Below, piece by piece: positions 39,701-46,199 of a DNA stretch of 54,203 bases. The notes below the pieces were generated by a model, which saw only the letters and a list, made by a program, of their open reading frames with translations, had not been told where the DNA came from and did no database searches. Numbering within the stretch: position 1 is the first letter of the stretch; each line of letters begins with the position of its first letter. This stretch comes from Crocinitomicaceae bacterium (GTDB taxonomy: Bacteria > Bacteroidota > Bacteroidia > Flavobacteriales_D > Crocinitomicaceae). The position numbers were made by a program, and so were the translations under genes. The stretch lies in NCBI GenBank assembly GCA_028689775.1, contig JAQVCM010000020.1:1-54203 (forward strand), written 5' to 3'.

Positions 39701-41550
39701 CTGTAGCGGTAACGATCAACACCACGACTGCTCCAACTGCAGTTGCACAAACTTTCTGTGGAAGTGGTCTTGTAAGTAACTTAACTGCAACAGGTACTGG
39801 AATTAAATGGTATGCAGCTGCAACAGGTGGAACACCGTTAGCAAATACTGCTGCTTTAGCAACAGGTACGTACTACGCTTCACAAACATTAAATGCATGT
39901 GAAAGTGCTAGAACTTCTGTAGCAGTAACTGTAAATACAACAGCTTTACCAACAGTTTCTGCAAATCAATCATTCTGTATTGGGGCAACAGTTGCAAACT
40001 TAACTGCAACAGGAACTGCAATCAAATGGTACACAGCTGCAACTGGTGGAACTGCGTTAGTTTCAACGACAGCTTTAGCAACAGGTGTATATTTTGTTTC
40101 TCAAACGGTAAGTACTTGTGAAAGTGCAAGAGTTTCAGTAGTAGTGATTGTAAATACAACATCTGCTCCTACAGCTTCTGCTCAAACATTCTGCATTGGA
40201 GCTACTGTTGCGAATTTAGTAGCAAATGGTACTGCTATCAAATGGTACACAACTGCTACTGGTGGAACTGCATTGGTTTCAACGACTGCATTAGCAACAG
40301 GAACATACTATGCTTCACAGACTTTGAACTCTTGTGAAGGTGTTAGAACGTCTGTAGTAGTTACAGTAAATACTACTTCTGCACCAACTGCATCTGCACA
40401 ATCATTCTGTTCTGGAGCAACCGTTGCGAATTTAGTAGCATCTGGTACTGCAATCAAATGGTACACAACTGCGACTGGTGGATCTGCTTTAGCTGCTAAT
40501 ACAGCGTTGGCAACGGGAACATACTATGTTTCACAAACGTTAAACGCTTGTGAAAGTGTTCGAACTTCTGTAACAGTTACAGTGAACAACACTGCGGCTC
40601 CAGTAGCTTCAATCACGCAATCATACTGTGTTGGACAAACCGTAGCTGATTTAGTAGCAACAGGTACTGCAATCAAATGGTACACGGCTGCGACTGGTGG
40701 AACTGCATTGGTTTCAACGACTGCATTAACGTCAGGAGTATACTATGCTTCTCAAACTTTAAATGCTTGCGAAAGTGTTCGATCTGTAGTAGTAGTTACT
40801 GTTAACCCACTTGTAAACAACACAACCACAATTACGGAATGTGATTCTTACACTTGGGCTGAAAATGGAACCACGTATACCGCTTCAGGAACGTATACAT
40901 CTGTTACAGGATGTACAACTGAAACATTGGTATTGACAATCACTCCAAATACTTCAAACACAACTACGGTTGCTGCTTGTGATACGTATACTTGGGCTGA
41001 GAATGGTGAAGTTTATACAGTTTCTGGAACTTATTCAGTAGTTACAGGTTGTAATACGGAAGTTTTAGAATTAACAATCAACACTTCTCCAGTTGCGACA
41101 ATTACACGTTCAGGAGATGACTTGAATGTTAACGCAACTGCAGGCGCTACCTACCAATGGGTAAAATGTGACAGCTTATTTACTCCTATCACTGGAGCAA
41201 CGAACGCGAGCTATTTAGCTATTGAAACAGGAAGTTATGCTGTTGAAGTAACGGTAAACGGATGTACGGTAACAAGTGATTGTTTTGATGTAGCTACCTT
41301 AGGTGTTAAATCTATCGATGTTGCAAACTTAAACTTCTACCCAAATCCAGTATTGGATGCGTTAACAGTTACATACACGAAAGCTATTACAGGCATTCAA
41401 TTGTATGACATGACTGGTAGATTAATTAAAAACATCAACACGAATGCAAACGAAGTAACAGTTGACATGTCAGAAATGCCAACAGCTATCTACATCGTTA
41501 AAGTAATCGCTGAAAACACAACAAGTGAATTCAGAGTGTTTAAAGATTAA
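33733..41550 (+). CDS. giant secreted T9SS adhesin-like protein with 13 Ig-like repeats (2605 aa)
   Basis: A long leader (about 58 residues) ends in a signal peptide (GTFSFSQ). In order: a jelly-roll-like region with a fibronectin-type segment (NPTLTWTEGTGGPTSYDVYFG); a GEVED domain (VWIDFNQNGTFEATE, YGETEDY); a fibronectin III domain (ATMSWTASATNPTNGYDVYY); a second GEVED domain (CWIDWNNDLDFNDVGE); and Ig/PKD-like units. Thirteen 73-residue repeats follow from about residue 1411, most with two cysteines (QTFC and TCES) that could form a disulfide within each. Two ECDTYTWAENG repeats come next, and the sorting domain NFYPNPVLDALTVTY to EFRVFKD ends the protein. It is probably a surface or matrix adhesin, which is inference. 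Its 3' end is nearly identical to the preceding gene. Confidence 0.85.
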   Translation: MFKNYYSLSGWLNPRLNSLKEKVVGKDPTRLTPTTKSSWLTNFLTCLFLITGTFSFSQTITIGSGTSTNQTYPIYSCYEFNYTQQIYTAAQIGQAGTINKIRFYYDNGGPLLSNWNDWKVLVGHTTKTDFASETDWIPLANLTQVFNGIITPVAGNWFDITFTTPFVYNGTSNFVVAIDENAADYSCSANFRSFTSGSNTGISFFEDYNNPDPASPPVASGRSSDIAQMQVVFASSIAPGCAVAQVPATAATNVVRNPTLTWTEGTGGPTSYDVYFGTAATPPFVVNQQALSYAPVAPLNPNTTYYWKVVPKNSNGDATGCIVRSFTTGADLTYCAPVTAFGCSNGAKIGGFSTNSAITNINNLNSGCASLTSTAYSDYTSTMQMSASVGTTFNVAVNVTSYSGGVKVWIDFNQNGTFEATELVTQSSTTVTSGTTYTGAVNIPASTLFGSTRMRVRVVEGSTAFAPCDASNYGETEDYAINIITPPSCLPPSALVLSALTTSSATMSWTASATNPTNGYDVYYSTSNVAPTAATVPTVNNHTASPYLASGLTAETTYYWWVRSDCGTEESLWALGGSFYTNYCIPTGGTNYYLTNVTTTDGLVNISNATVSNGGYANFSATNSCSSYIGQPVSISLATNSSTHFFYCWIDWNNDLDFNDVGETIFATTSYSASYSGLITIPVGTVPGNYRMRVANSSSGAITSCGPASNGEYEDYTFTVFQQSPCAGIPDASTVTSSYAGVCVSGSVIMTATHPGSTDSGLSYQWYNAAGLISGATAKTYTTPVLTAPETYYYQTTCANGGLTVNSNSVTIEINDPQLLTTTASNRCGPGTVDLLATGSTGATLKWYTAATGGTNIGSGATFTTPFITATTTYYVEAAKGVNFQSSGKIAPTLNSSYVFSNYGVVFNATSETTLASTVIYPFGTGTVTIALQNSAGLELMSTTAIPVTGSGLTTPVTVPLNFAVPVGTGYRLIVKAYTGITGLIRESSGNSFPYTSSKISVTGGWLGSSASTTTYYFFYNIKAAVDCSSPRTAVTATVSTAPALAISNNSATICEADTSAATNLTVGAADFDSYVWSPSTGVIGNAVSGWSFYPTVTTTYTLTASQTTGNLCSNNASTVITVNPLPSALTITPASTTVCADVVQALAASGGTVGSSGSTTIGTATTVTAEGGIEPTAFCNRFEHYWAQMVFTQAELNAAGIQAGNINGIKFGITTIGSAPNVTDYKVYMGSTAANVLTGFTSTGLTQVFSAATYTQTLGVNSIVFNTPYVWNGTSNIIVDIRNTGADQSYNSSTYFTATPDNKTVTARTSTTYTSSDAFAATNPTGTLSLQRLNTTFDWTSTVPTNITWSPITNLYADAAATVPYVANTNAATVYVKSATTMSETYTATANVPSTGCSLTSTALVNVNTTPPTASAQTFCIGATVADLVATGSDMKWFTTLTGGTEVLATEELQTGTYYVSQTINFCESERTSVVVTVNSTPAPMAAAQTFCIGATVADLTATGTAIKWYTAMTGGTEILATEELASGTYFASQTLLTCESERASVTVTVNTTPAPMAAAQTFCIGSTVADLTATGTAIKWYSAMNGGTEILATEALASGTYYASQTLLTCESERTSVAVIVHTTAAPIASDQAFCTGATFEDLVVTGTNVKWYLTATGGTEILATDELPLGVITYYASQTLNNCESVRTSIVVTVKATANAPIAADQNFCSGSTVADLVVVGTIIKWYDDATAGTPLVSTTPLVSGTYYVSETLITCESSRTPVAVIVYPTTPAPMASAQTFCLGTTIADLVATGTTIKWYTAMTGGTALASTTALASGTYYASQTLNTCESVRTSAVITINTVAIPTGATTQTFCGSSNLSQLVATGTNIKWYSVPTGGTEYPTALLASIGLANGSSYYASQTINGCESQTRLQVTVVINATPSAPNASAQAFCNSAMVSALLPNGTMFTWYNSATGGTALAPTAALTTGTYYVTQTINGCEGVRGAVAVTINTTTAPTAVAQTFCGSGLVSNLTATGTGIKWYAAATGGTPLANTAALATGTYYASQTLNACESARTSVAVTVNTTALPTVSANQSFCIGATVANLTATGTAIKWYTAATGGTALVSTTALATGVYFVSQTVSTCESARVSVVVIVNTTSAPTASAQTFCIGATVANLVANGTAIKWYTTATGGTALVSTTALATGTYYASQTLNSCEGVRTSVVVTVNTTSAPTASAQSFCSGATVANLVASGTAIKWYTTATGGSALAANTALATGTYYVSQTLNACESVRTSVTVTVNNTAAPVASITQSYCVGQTVADLVATGTAIKWYTAATGGTALVSTTALTSGVYYASQTLNACESVRSVVVVTVNPLVNNTTTITECDSYTWAENGTTYTASGTYTSVTGCTTETLVLTITPNTSNTTTVAACDTYTWAENGEVYTVSGTYSVVTGCNTEVLELTINTSPVATITRSGDDLNVNATAGATYQWVKCDSLFTPITGATNASYLAIETGSYAVEVTVNGCTVTSDCFDVATLGVKSIDVANLNFYPNPVLDALTVTYTKAITGIQLYDMTGRLIKNINTNANEVTVDMSEMPTAIYIVKVIAENTTSEFRVFKD
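37963..40809 (+). repeat. 13 tandem Ig-like coding repeats (about 219 bp each)
   Basis: Units run from TPPTASAQTFCIGAT to SVVVVTVNP with the consensus QTFCxGATVADLxATGT then IKWYTAATGGT and TYYASQTLNxCES. The total of 949 residues equals 13 x 73. Unit 4 and units 5-8 are the most divergent, while units 2-3 and 10-13 are the most alike, suggesting recent amplification at both ends. Confidence 0.88.
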
Positions 41551-41586
41551 TGAATTGAAGTAACTGATATTCGGTTACGAAAATCT

Positions 41587-41620
41587 AAAATCCCAGTAGG
41601 CAATTGTCTACTGGGATTTT
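41587..41620 (+). terminator. rho-independent terminator
   Basis: AAAATCCCAGTAG (41587-41599) pairs perfectly with CTACTGGGATTTT (41608-41620), and a T-run follows. It matches the terminator of the preceding giant gene. Confidence 0.93.
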
Positions 41621-41678
41621 TTTATTTAAAAAAAAATTGAAAATCAATAGAAGCTTGTGAAAATGTGTTTTTAAAGAT

Positions 41679-41706
41679 TTAATTTGTCCTACAAAAGATT
41701 CCTCAA
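41679..41706. repeat. 28-nt intergenic motif, copy 2
   Basis: It matches 6105-6132 at 24 of 28 positions. It lies in the gap between the giant adhesin gene and the convergent membrane-protein gene. Confidence 0.45.
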
Positions 41707-41747
41707 AATCGTTTTAGCGATTCATTTAAATAGCATTTAAACGTGGT

Positions 41748-42392
41748 TTAATCCTTCTTTAACTTCCCTTTTTTCAGGAAAGGAACGAGTCCTAAAATCA
41801 AAGAATTAGCAAAAAACAGTTGCCATGGCAGATCCATTTTACGCCAAACCATCAGATAAATGGCAAGCACATCGAGAAGAAGTATTACTCCGATACTGAT
41901 GTAAATTATTGGTCTTAGCATGGAAGTTTGACGAACATAGACATCTGCATGTTCAAGCTCTTGTAAATTAGGGATCTTAGATTTCAGTGCACAAATAATC
42001 TCGTATTGAATCGCTACAAATTTTTTACCAGCTTGTCCAACGGAAGAAGCGGTAATTTGAACTGTCTTGTCAGAATCTAATCTCAAACAAAATGCGGTCG
42101 ATGTCAAGGCTCCATCGTTAATGAAGTATCCAAGAATGCTTGTATAAGGAATTTCTTGGTCATTGATTTTCAAATATTCAGGATCTCCTAAGTCAATAAT
42201 TGTAGTTGATTCAGCAAGTTTTTGCGCAAGCAGCCCGATTAATCCGAAGAGCGGAACGAGAACCAATAAAAGATAGCCACTCTGAAAGAGGAACAACAAA
42301 CTGAAACTTATGAAAAAAAATACCGGCATACCTAAAAGAAGGGTTATCAGGAGAAATTTCGTAAATGAGATCGTTTTTAGTGCTAGTTTCAT
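41748..42392 (-). CDS. uncharacterised membrane protein
   Basis: I do not recognise a family for this 214-residue protein. Two hydrophobic helices are near the N-terminus (about residues 13-35 and 38-56) and two near the C-terminus (about 158-178 and 186-205). Between them is a soluble segment of about 100 residues (from ESTTIIDLGDPEYLKIN) resembling the small beta-rich domains of PH-like membrane proteins, which is only an impression. The C-terminus is lysine-rich (KKGKLKKD), consistent with a cytoplasmic end. It lies 65 bases after the L,D-transpeptidase gene on the same strand, so they may be cotranscribed. Confidence 0.6.
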   Translation of the reverse strand: MKLALKTISFTKFLLITLLLGMPVFFFISFSLLFLFQSGYLLLVLVPLFGLIGLLAQKLAESTTIIDLGDPEYLKINDQEIPYTSILGYFINDGALTSTAFCLRLDSDKTVQITASSVGQAGKKFVAIQYEIICALKSKIPNLQELEHADVYVRQTSMLRPIIYISIGVILLLDVLAIYLMVWRKMDLPWQLFFANSLILGLVPFLKKGKLKKD

Positions 42393-42457
42393 TGAAATGG
42401 TACATCATAATTTCGAGGAGTATTTAATGCCCTCGACTTGTCATTCACGTGCTGAAT

Positions 42458-43216
42458 TTAGAAATTATAATCGCCATTTTCAGCAATTTGAAAGTTAATT
42501 TCCGTTTTATTTTTCAAGAATTCGTCGTGACCTATTTTCAAATTTTCCCAAAATGAGGTTAGCGCTTTATTGTCTTTGTACGTTCTGGCGTAGCTTACCA
42601 TGTTCTGGTCCGTCATTTTGAATGGAAAAATATAAACTGGAATTTTAGCCTGTCCATTGTTCTTCGCATGAACTGCCAATACATAGATTTCCTTCATTAA
42701 ATTGTCAGTCATTGGCAAACAACCAATCGTAACGCAGGAACCGTGAATAAAAATATCACCGCCTAAGTTTGGAGACTTGCTTTTCCTTCTATCGGCAAGA
42801 TTTGGATAATTAATTCCAAGAGATAAATAAAAGTTACTGCTTGGGTTAAAGCGGTCGATGTGGTAAAATCCTTCGGGAACTTGTCCATCACCTTGCTTTC
42901 TTTTTGGTCCAAGTTCGCCAGATCGGGCACAGACAGCAAGGGAAAAGATTTTTTTGTAGGTCGATTCCGTTTTGTTTTTGGCATAAACATCCAATAGGTC
43001 GTTGTCTTTATAAGCAACCAAGATTAGATTTAGTTTCCCGAGTAAAATTTGATTCTCTTTCAACCTTTTTTCCAACGCAGTTTCTTTTTCCGAAATTGCC
43101 GTTCGTACTCTTGAAAACTTCTTTTGTTCTGTGAGAAAATCAGATTGAAGTGTGAAAGAATATAGAAAGAGAATGAAGATGGTGCTAAGAATGGAGGTGA
43201 ATGCTGTCTTTTTCAT
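42458..43216 (-). CDS. L,D-transpeptidase (YkuD/YafK-like)
   Basis: The 252-residue exported enzyme is of the YkuD fold, which crosslinks peptidoglycan or attaches proteins to it by a catalytic cysteine. A signal or membrane anchor covers residues 1-24. The active-site region shows H158 in IFIHGS and C166 in TIGCLPM, with the preceding GDGQVPEGFYHIDRFNP typical of the YafK/ErfK-related murein transpeptidase family. E. coli YafK (DpaA) is an amidase that releases Braun lipoprotein, so hydrolysis instead of crosslinking is possible. It is followed on the same strand by the membrane protein at 41748. Confidence 0.82.
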   Translation of the reverse strand: MKKTAFTSILSTIFILFLYSFTLQSDFLTEQKKFSRVRTAISEKETALEKRLKENQILLGKLNLILVAYKDNDLLDVYAKNKTESTYKKIFSLAVCARSGELGPKRKQGDGQVPEGFYHIDRFNPSSNFYLSLGINYPNLADRRKSKSPNLGGDIFIHGSCVTIGCLPMTDNLMKEIYVLAVHAKNNGQAKIPVYIFPFKMTDQNMVSYARTYKDNKALTSFWENLKIGHDEFLKNKTEINFQIAENGDYNF

Positions 43217-43269
43217 AAGTGCGTTAAACTGGGAAGGTTTTATAACGGTTAGATGTTTAGTTTAGTATT

Positions 43270-43449
43270 TTGGGAATAAGGGTAATTGCAGGTGATGCGT
43301 TTTACACGGACAGCTATTTCTATGCGTTGATCTTCAACTTGGGTCCAAAACAAGACTCAAAAGCTTATTGCCAAATTTATTTAAGTAGTGAAAAATGCAT
43401 TTACGATCTAAATCAGGTAATTTTTAAAGTCACCGAACTGGCCTTTTAG
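43270..43449 (+). pseudogene. short open frame, possible gene remnant
   Basis: A TTG-started frame of 59 codons reads with normal amino-acid composition (DAFYTDSYFYALIFNLG, then AYCQIYLSSEKCIYDLNQV) and ends at TAG. There is no ATG, and a stop precedes it closely. It may be a relic of a longer gene or chance. I do not recognise a family. Confidence 0.25.
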
Positions 43450-43521
43450 AAAATCAAACACAATCAATCCTATTCAAACCCCATAGATTTCAAAAGCTTC
43501 GAGCCCGCCCCCAAAGGCAGA

Positions 43522-43586
43522 GTTCAACACAAAGCTCAATGAAGTCACGTATGGCTTAACTTCATTGATGCTTAATTGTTGTGTGC
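43522..43586 (-). repeat. attC-like site 1 (distal end of array)
   Basis: Read on the minus strand: end box GCACACAAC (43586-43578), spacer AATT, stem AAGC-a-TCAATGAAGT pairing with ACTTCATTGA-GCTT with one extrahelical A, then GTTGAAC (43528-43522), which fits the integron R' consensus GTTRRRY exactly. The loop is 13 nt. It is the last site of the array, and no minus-strand gene follows it directly. Confidence 0.65.
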
Positions 43587-43590
43587 AGTT

Positions 43591-43971
43591 TTAATTGTTT
43601 AATTTCGCTTTCACTAATTCGAAAAATTTTTCAGAATATCGTTTTCCAAATGAACTTTGGTATAAATAATTCTTATGATTTATATCTACATCTAACATTT
43701 TGACATATTTTTCAATCTGCTTCCAGTGATTAAATCCAAGTTCATTCGCTATTGAGGTAAGACTATAGGGATACTTGTTTGTTTTTATGATTGAAGCAAA
43801 TAGTTTAGTATAGCTTCTAACATTCACTAAATTAACTGTAATTATTTTATTGTTTGGAAGTATTACACTTTTCTCTGAAATTTTATCAAATTCATCAAAA
43901 TTGTTTCTCGAGTAATTAATGAACCAAATGTTGTTAATTTTTTCTTGATTTAAATCTATTTCGTATATCTT
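43591..43971 (-). pseudogene. 3' gene fragment without a start codon
   Basis: An open frame of 126 codons runs from a stop at 43974-43972 to its TAG/TAA end at 43591, but the only usable start is a GTG at 43827 deep inside. The upstream 48 codons read protein-like (EIDLNQEKINNIWFINYSRN), so the protein was once longer. The C-terminal part (YSLTSIANELGFNHWKQIEK) looks like a winged-helix or HTH segment. It overlaps the end of the 43956-44288 gene in another frame. I interpret it as the tail of a cassette gene whose head was lost in a deletion; a frameshift inside one gene is the alternative. Confidence 0.55.
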
Positions 43972-44288
43972 TTACCATTCAAATAATATTCAAATTCAAT
44001 TCCTTTTCCCGACTTTCCAGAGTTGCAATATTCAAGAGTTGTTCCCTCAACATAGACATAATTATTAAGCAGGTTGTATTCCAGTAAAATAATGTAAACG
44101 CCTACACAACAGAAAAAAAGTCCTACCGGTATTATTAATATAGTTTTAGTTCGTTCTTGTGGTTTTGTCGGCTTAATGGCTTCAATTATCATTTTAACCG
44201 TCATCACTCCAAACAATAGAAGAAAAATACAACCGAAAATTACTCCGGCTGTCAGTCCACCATTACTTGCTGTTAAGATAATGTTCAT
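43956..44288 (-). pseudogene. membrane protein, probably C-terminally truncated (DUF3592-like)
   Basis: The 110-residue protein has two hydrophobic segments (about residues 9-32 and 46-68) and then YVEGTTLEYCNSGKSGKG and FEYYLNGKRYTK before a stop. The pattern of a G-rich strand followed by EYYLNGKRY resembles DUF3592-type membrane proteins, which continue well beyond this point. The early stop and the start-less frame that follows suggest the 3' half was replaced. Its cassette begins with the box GTTATAAGCC, but no matching end box is found at the next site, which supports truncation. Confidence 0.5.
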
Positions 44289-44306
44289 TCAGTTATTTCT
44301 TTAAAT

Positions 44307-44330
44307 GGCTTATAACGTTTTGTTAGCAGT
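44307..44330 (-). repeat. attC-like site 2, body deleted
   Basis: On the minus strand ACTGCTAAC (end of the upstream cassette) is followed by only AAAAC and then GTTATAAGCC (start of the downstream cassette). The two boxes and one spacer are present, but the hairpin body seen in the other sites is missing. Confidence 0.6.
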
Positions 44331-44347
44331 TCGGCTTTCTTTACTTG

Positions 44348-45052
44348 TCATACTGTTCGTTCAAATATATAAAGGGTTGTCGATACCTTTTCTGCCAATT
44401 CTTTGTCCTTTTCTTCAAAGTAAAAAAAGCCATTTTCTAGTTTTCCTGAATTTAACTTTATCCATTCGATAAGTTTATCAATGGATACTTCATCTAAGTC
44501 TTTAAATTCCTTTTTCTTATTTGTTAAATCGTTGTAATAGTCGTAAATCAGCTCAACAAAATTCTTGAAACTGTTATCGTCAAAATTAATTTTCCAACGG
44601 TCGAGAAGTTGGGTAATATTTCCTATCAACTTATAAATTTCAGTGAAAGCTTCTTTGTCAAAGTATGATTTGTTCTTTACTAAATCTGTCCACCAAGCTA
44701 ATAAAAACTCTGTTATTGATTTCTGTTCGTTTTCTGTCCAAGTTCTCCATTTCCCGTATTCAAGTTTACCCAACACCACAAAAGTGTCAACGATAAAATT
44801 TGTTGTCGCTAAAAGCTCGAATATTCTTGGTAAATAATGTTTAAAGTCGTCTGTGTGGCCCCAAGTTGTCATAGCTTTAAAAGCATATCTTGATAGGTCT
44901 TCTTCGTCAAGTTGTCTTAACTGTTTTGTGTGAAGTTGTTCTTTGTCTGAATTTGATACACAGCAAGGACAACCTCCCATTGACGACTTAAATGGATAAA
45001 TCGCAAATGTTTTATAAAGGTCTTCGATTGCTATTTTTAATTCGTTCGTCAT
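44348..45052 (-). CDS. cassette gene: uncharacterised protein with CPCC motif
   Basis: The 234-residue soluble protein has no signal peptide, and I do not recognise a characterised family. Near the N-terminus is GGCPCCVS (C28, C30, C31), which could bind metal. The remainder is mostly helical and aromatic (AFKAMTTWGHTDDFKHYLPRI, LLAWWTDLVKNKSYFD). Its cassette starts GTTAGCGGT (45084-45076) and ends ACTGCTAAC (44330-44322), reverse complements at 8 of 9 positions. Confidence 0.7.
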   Translation of the reverse strand: MTNELKIAIEDLYKTFAIYPFKSSMGGCPCCVSNSDKEQLHTKQLRQLDEEDLSRYAFKAMTTWGHTDDFKHYLPRIFELLATTNFIVDTFVVLGKLEYGKWRTWTENEQKSITEFLLAWWTDLVKNKSYFDKEAFTEIYKLIGNITQLLDRWKINFDDNSFKNFVELIYDYYNDLTNKKKEFKDLDEVSIDKLIEWIKLNSGKLENGFFYFEEKDKELAEKVSTTLYIFERTV

Positions 45053-45075
45053 TTCGTGTTGTCGTATTTAAGCTG

Positions 45076-45160
45076 ACCGCTAACGTTTGGGCTAAAACCG
45101 CAACTTCGTCCCGATGAATTATCGGGACTTCGTAGCGTTTAAGCCTTACTTGTTAGCGGT
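45076..45160 (-). repeat. attC-like site 3
   Basis: On the minus strand: ACCGCTAAC, spacer AAGTA, an L-like box GGCTTAAACGC and stem GTCCCGAT, a short loop, the complementary ATCGGGAC and GCGGTTTTAGCC, spacer CAAAC, then GTTAGCGGT. The L boxes differ by one extra base (extrahelical) and one mismatch. This is the site closest to a textbook attC. Confidence 0.8.
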
Positions 45161-45168
45161 TCGTTGTT

Positions 45169-46020
45169 TTATTCAAGTATTAATGTTCCGTCTTCTGATA
45201 AAATTGTTTTACCGTCTTTTTCAATTTCAATTGTAATGTCTGGGGAACTTTCCTCGCCTATAATATTTCTGTAAACTTTGTATGTATACTTTCCTTGAAC
45301 AAAAGTAAAAACGTGGTTTCCTCCACTTCCCTCAAACTCTAATTCTCCATCATTCAAAATTATGTCTGGTTTTGAAGTTTCTTTTTCACTTACTTTCCAG
45401 GAAGCATATCTGTATTTATTATTATTAAGCTCGTCAATTCTAATTAGATAATTTTTAGTCTTTATTTTGTAAGTCGGACTTTCAAAAGTTTTTAGTGAAT
45501 TGTGTAAATTTTCCTTTTCCTTGTCTATCAAATCTTTTCTGAGTTTTTTTTCAAAATCACTTTGGTAGTTTACCGCTGTTATTATTCCATCAGAATTTGC
45601 CATCCACACAACACCATCGTCTAACATAATTCCTCTCCAGCCTACTTCTGACCATTGTTCAATTTTTGAATTAGCAATCTTGTCGATAAGAATTTTGTCA
45701 AAAACTTCACTAAATCTCTTATTGAATTCATTTTTGTTTTTAATGCTTGGAATCGGATATTGTCTGTCTAATGGAAAGCTAATAATGTTTGATATTTTGT
45801 CAACATTATTCGATTTGAACAACTCAATAGCATTGTTGATGCTTTCTACTTTATCGTCAGCAAGTTTTTCATTGTCATCAGGCTTCTCTTGTTTTAAAGC
45901 TTTGTCTTCTGTTTTAGCAGCTGATTTTTTATTTGATACTTTTGTTGTTTTTGTTTCAGTTTGGTTACAGCCTATAAGCAAAACTCCAAATATTAAAGTC
46001 GTCAGTTTTATATGTTTCAT
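45169..46020 (-). CDS. cassette gene: lipoprotein of unknown function
   Basis: This is a 283-residue lipoprotein: the signal peptide ends in LLIG-C with lipidated C18, followed by a lysine-rich linker (TKTTKVSNKKSAAKTEDKAL). The C-terminal half has a small beta-rich domain (FEGSGGNHVFTFVQGKYTYK, then ITIEIEKDGKTIL). The middle segment (FKSNNVDKISNIISFPLDR) resembles Bacteroidota periplasmic proteins of unknown role. The cassette boxes are GTTAGCGGT at its start (46068-46060) and ACCGCTAAC at its end (45160-45152), a 9-of-9 match. Confidence 0.75.
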   Translation of the reverse strand: MKHIKLTTLIFGVLLIGCNQTETKTTKVSNKKSAAKTEDKALKQEKPDDNEKLADDKVESINNAIELFKSNNVDKISNIISFPLDRQYPIPSIKNKNEFNKRFSEVFDKILIDKIANSKIEQWSEVGWRGIMLDDGVVWMANSDGIITAVNYQSDFEKKLRKDLIDKEKENLHNSLKTFESPTYKIKTKNYLIRIDELNNNKYRYASWKVSEKETSKPDIILNDGELEFEGSGGNHVFTFVQGKYTYKVYRNIIGEESSPDITIEIEKDGKTILSEDGTLILE

Positions 46021-46059
46021 TTCTTGTCTATTCGTTTTCTAGGTGGTCGTCCTACAATG

Positions 46060-46196
46060 ACCGCTAACGTTTTGCAGCTACAAGAAGTTGGCGATTGCGA
46101 AGCACTAAACTGTCTGCCAGCACTGAACTTGATACGAAGCACAAAACTTCATTTAACCACTGAAAAGCCAGTTTTTTTGTAGGTGCGGTTAGCACC
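46060..46196 (-). repeat. attC-like site 4
   Basis: Minus strand: GGTGCTAAC, spacer CGCAC, CTACAAAAAAACTGGC, a long variable middle, then GCCAACTTCTTGTAG, spacer CTGCAAAAC, GTTAGCGGT. The arms CTACAA/TTGTAG and TGGC/GCCA pair. The body is nearly the same as sites 5 and 8. Confidence 0.78.
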
Positions 46197-46199
46197 AGT

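Larger units (their letters stand above)
43217..43590. other. 374-bp gap at the left border of the cassette array
   Basis: The gap holds a possible small open frame (43270-43449, plus strand) and the leftmost attC-like site (43522-43586). No other gene is supported. It marks the transition from ordinary chromosome to the cassette region. Confidence 0.55.

Noticed and set aside
37963..40809. Regularly spaced repeats resembling a CRISPR array
   Set aside because: The period is about 219 bp, the reading frame is preserved throughout, and the units are protein Ig-like domains.
43956..43990. Programmed ribosomal frameshift joining the two frames
   Set aside because: No standard slippery heptamer is seen, and the mismatched cassette end words favour a fusion of two cassettes.
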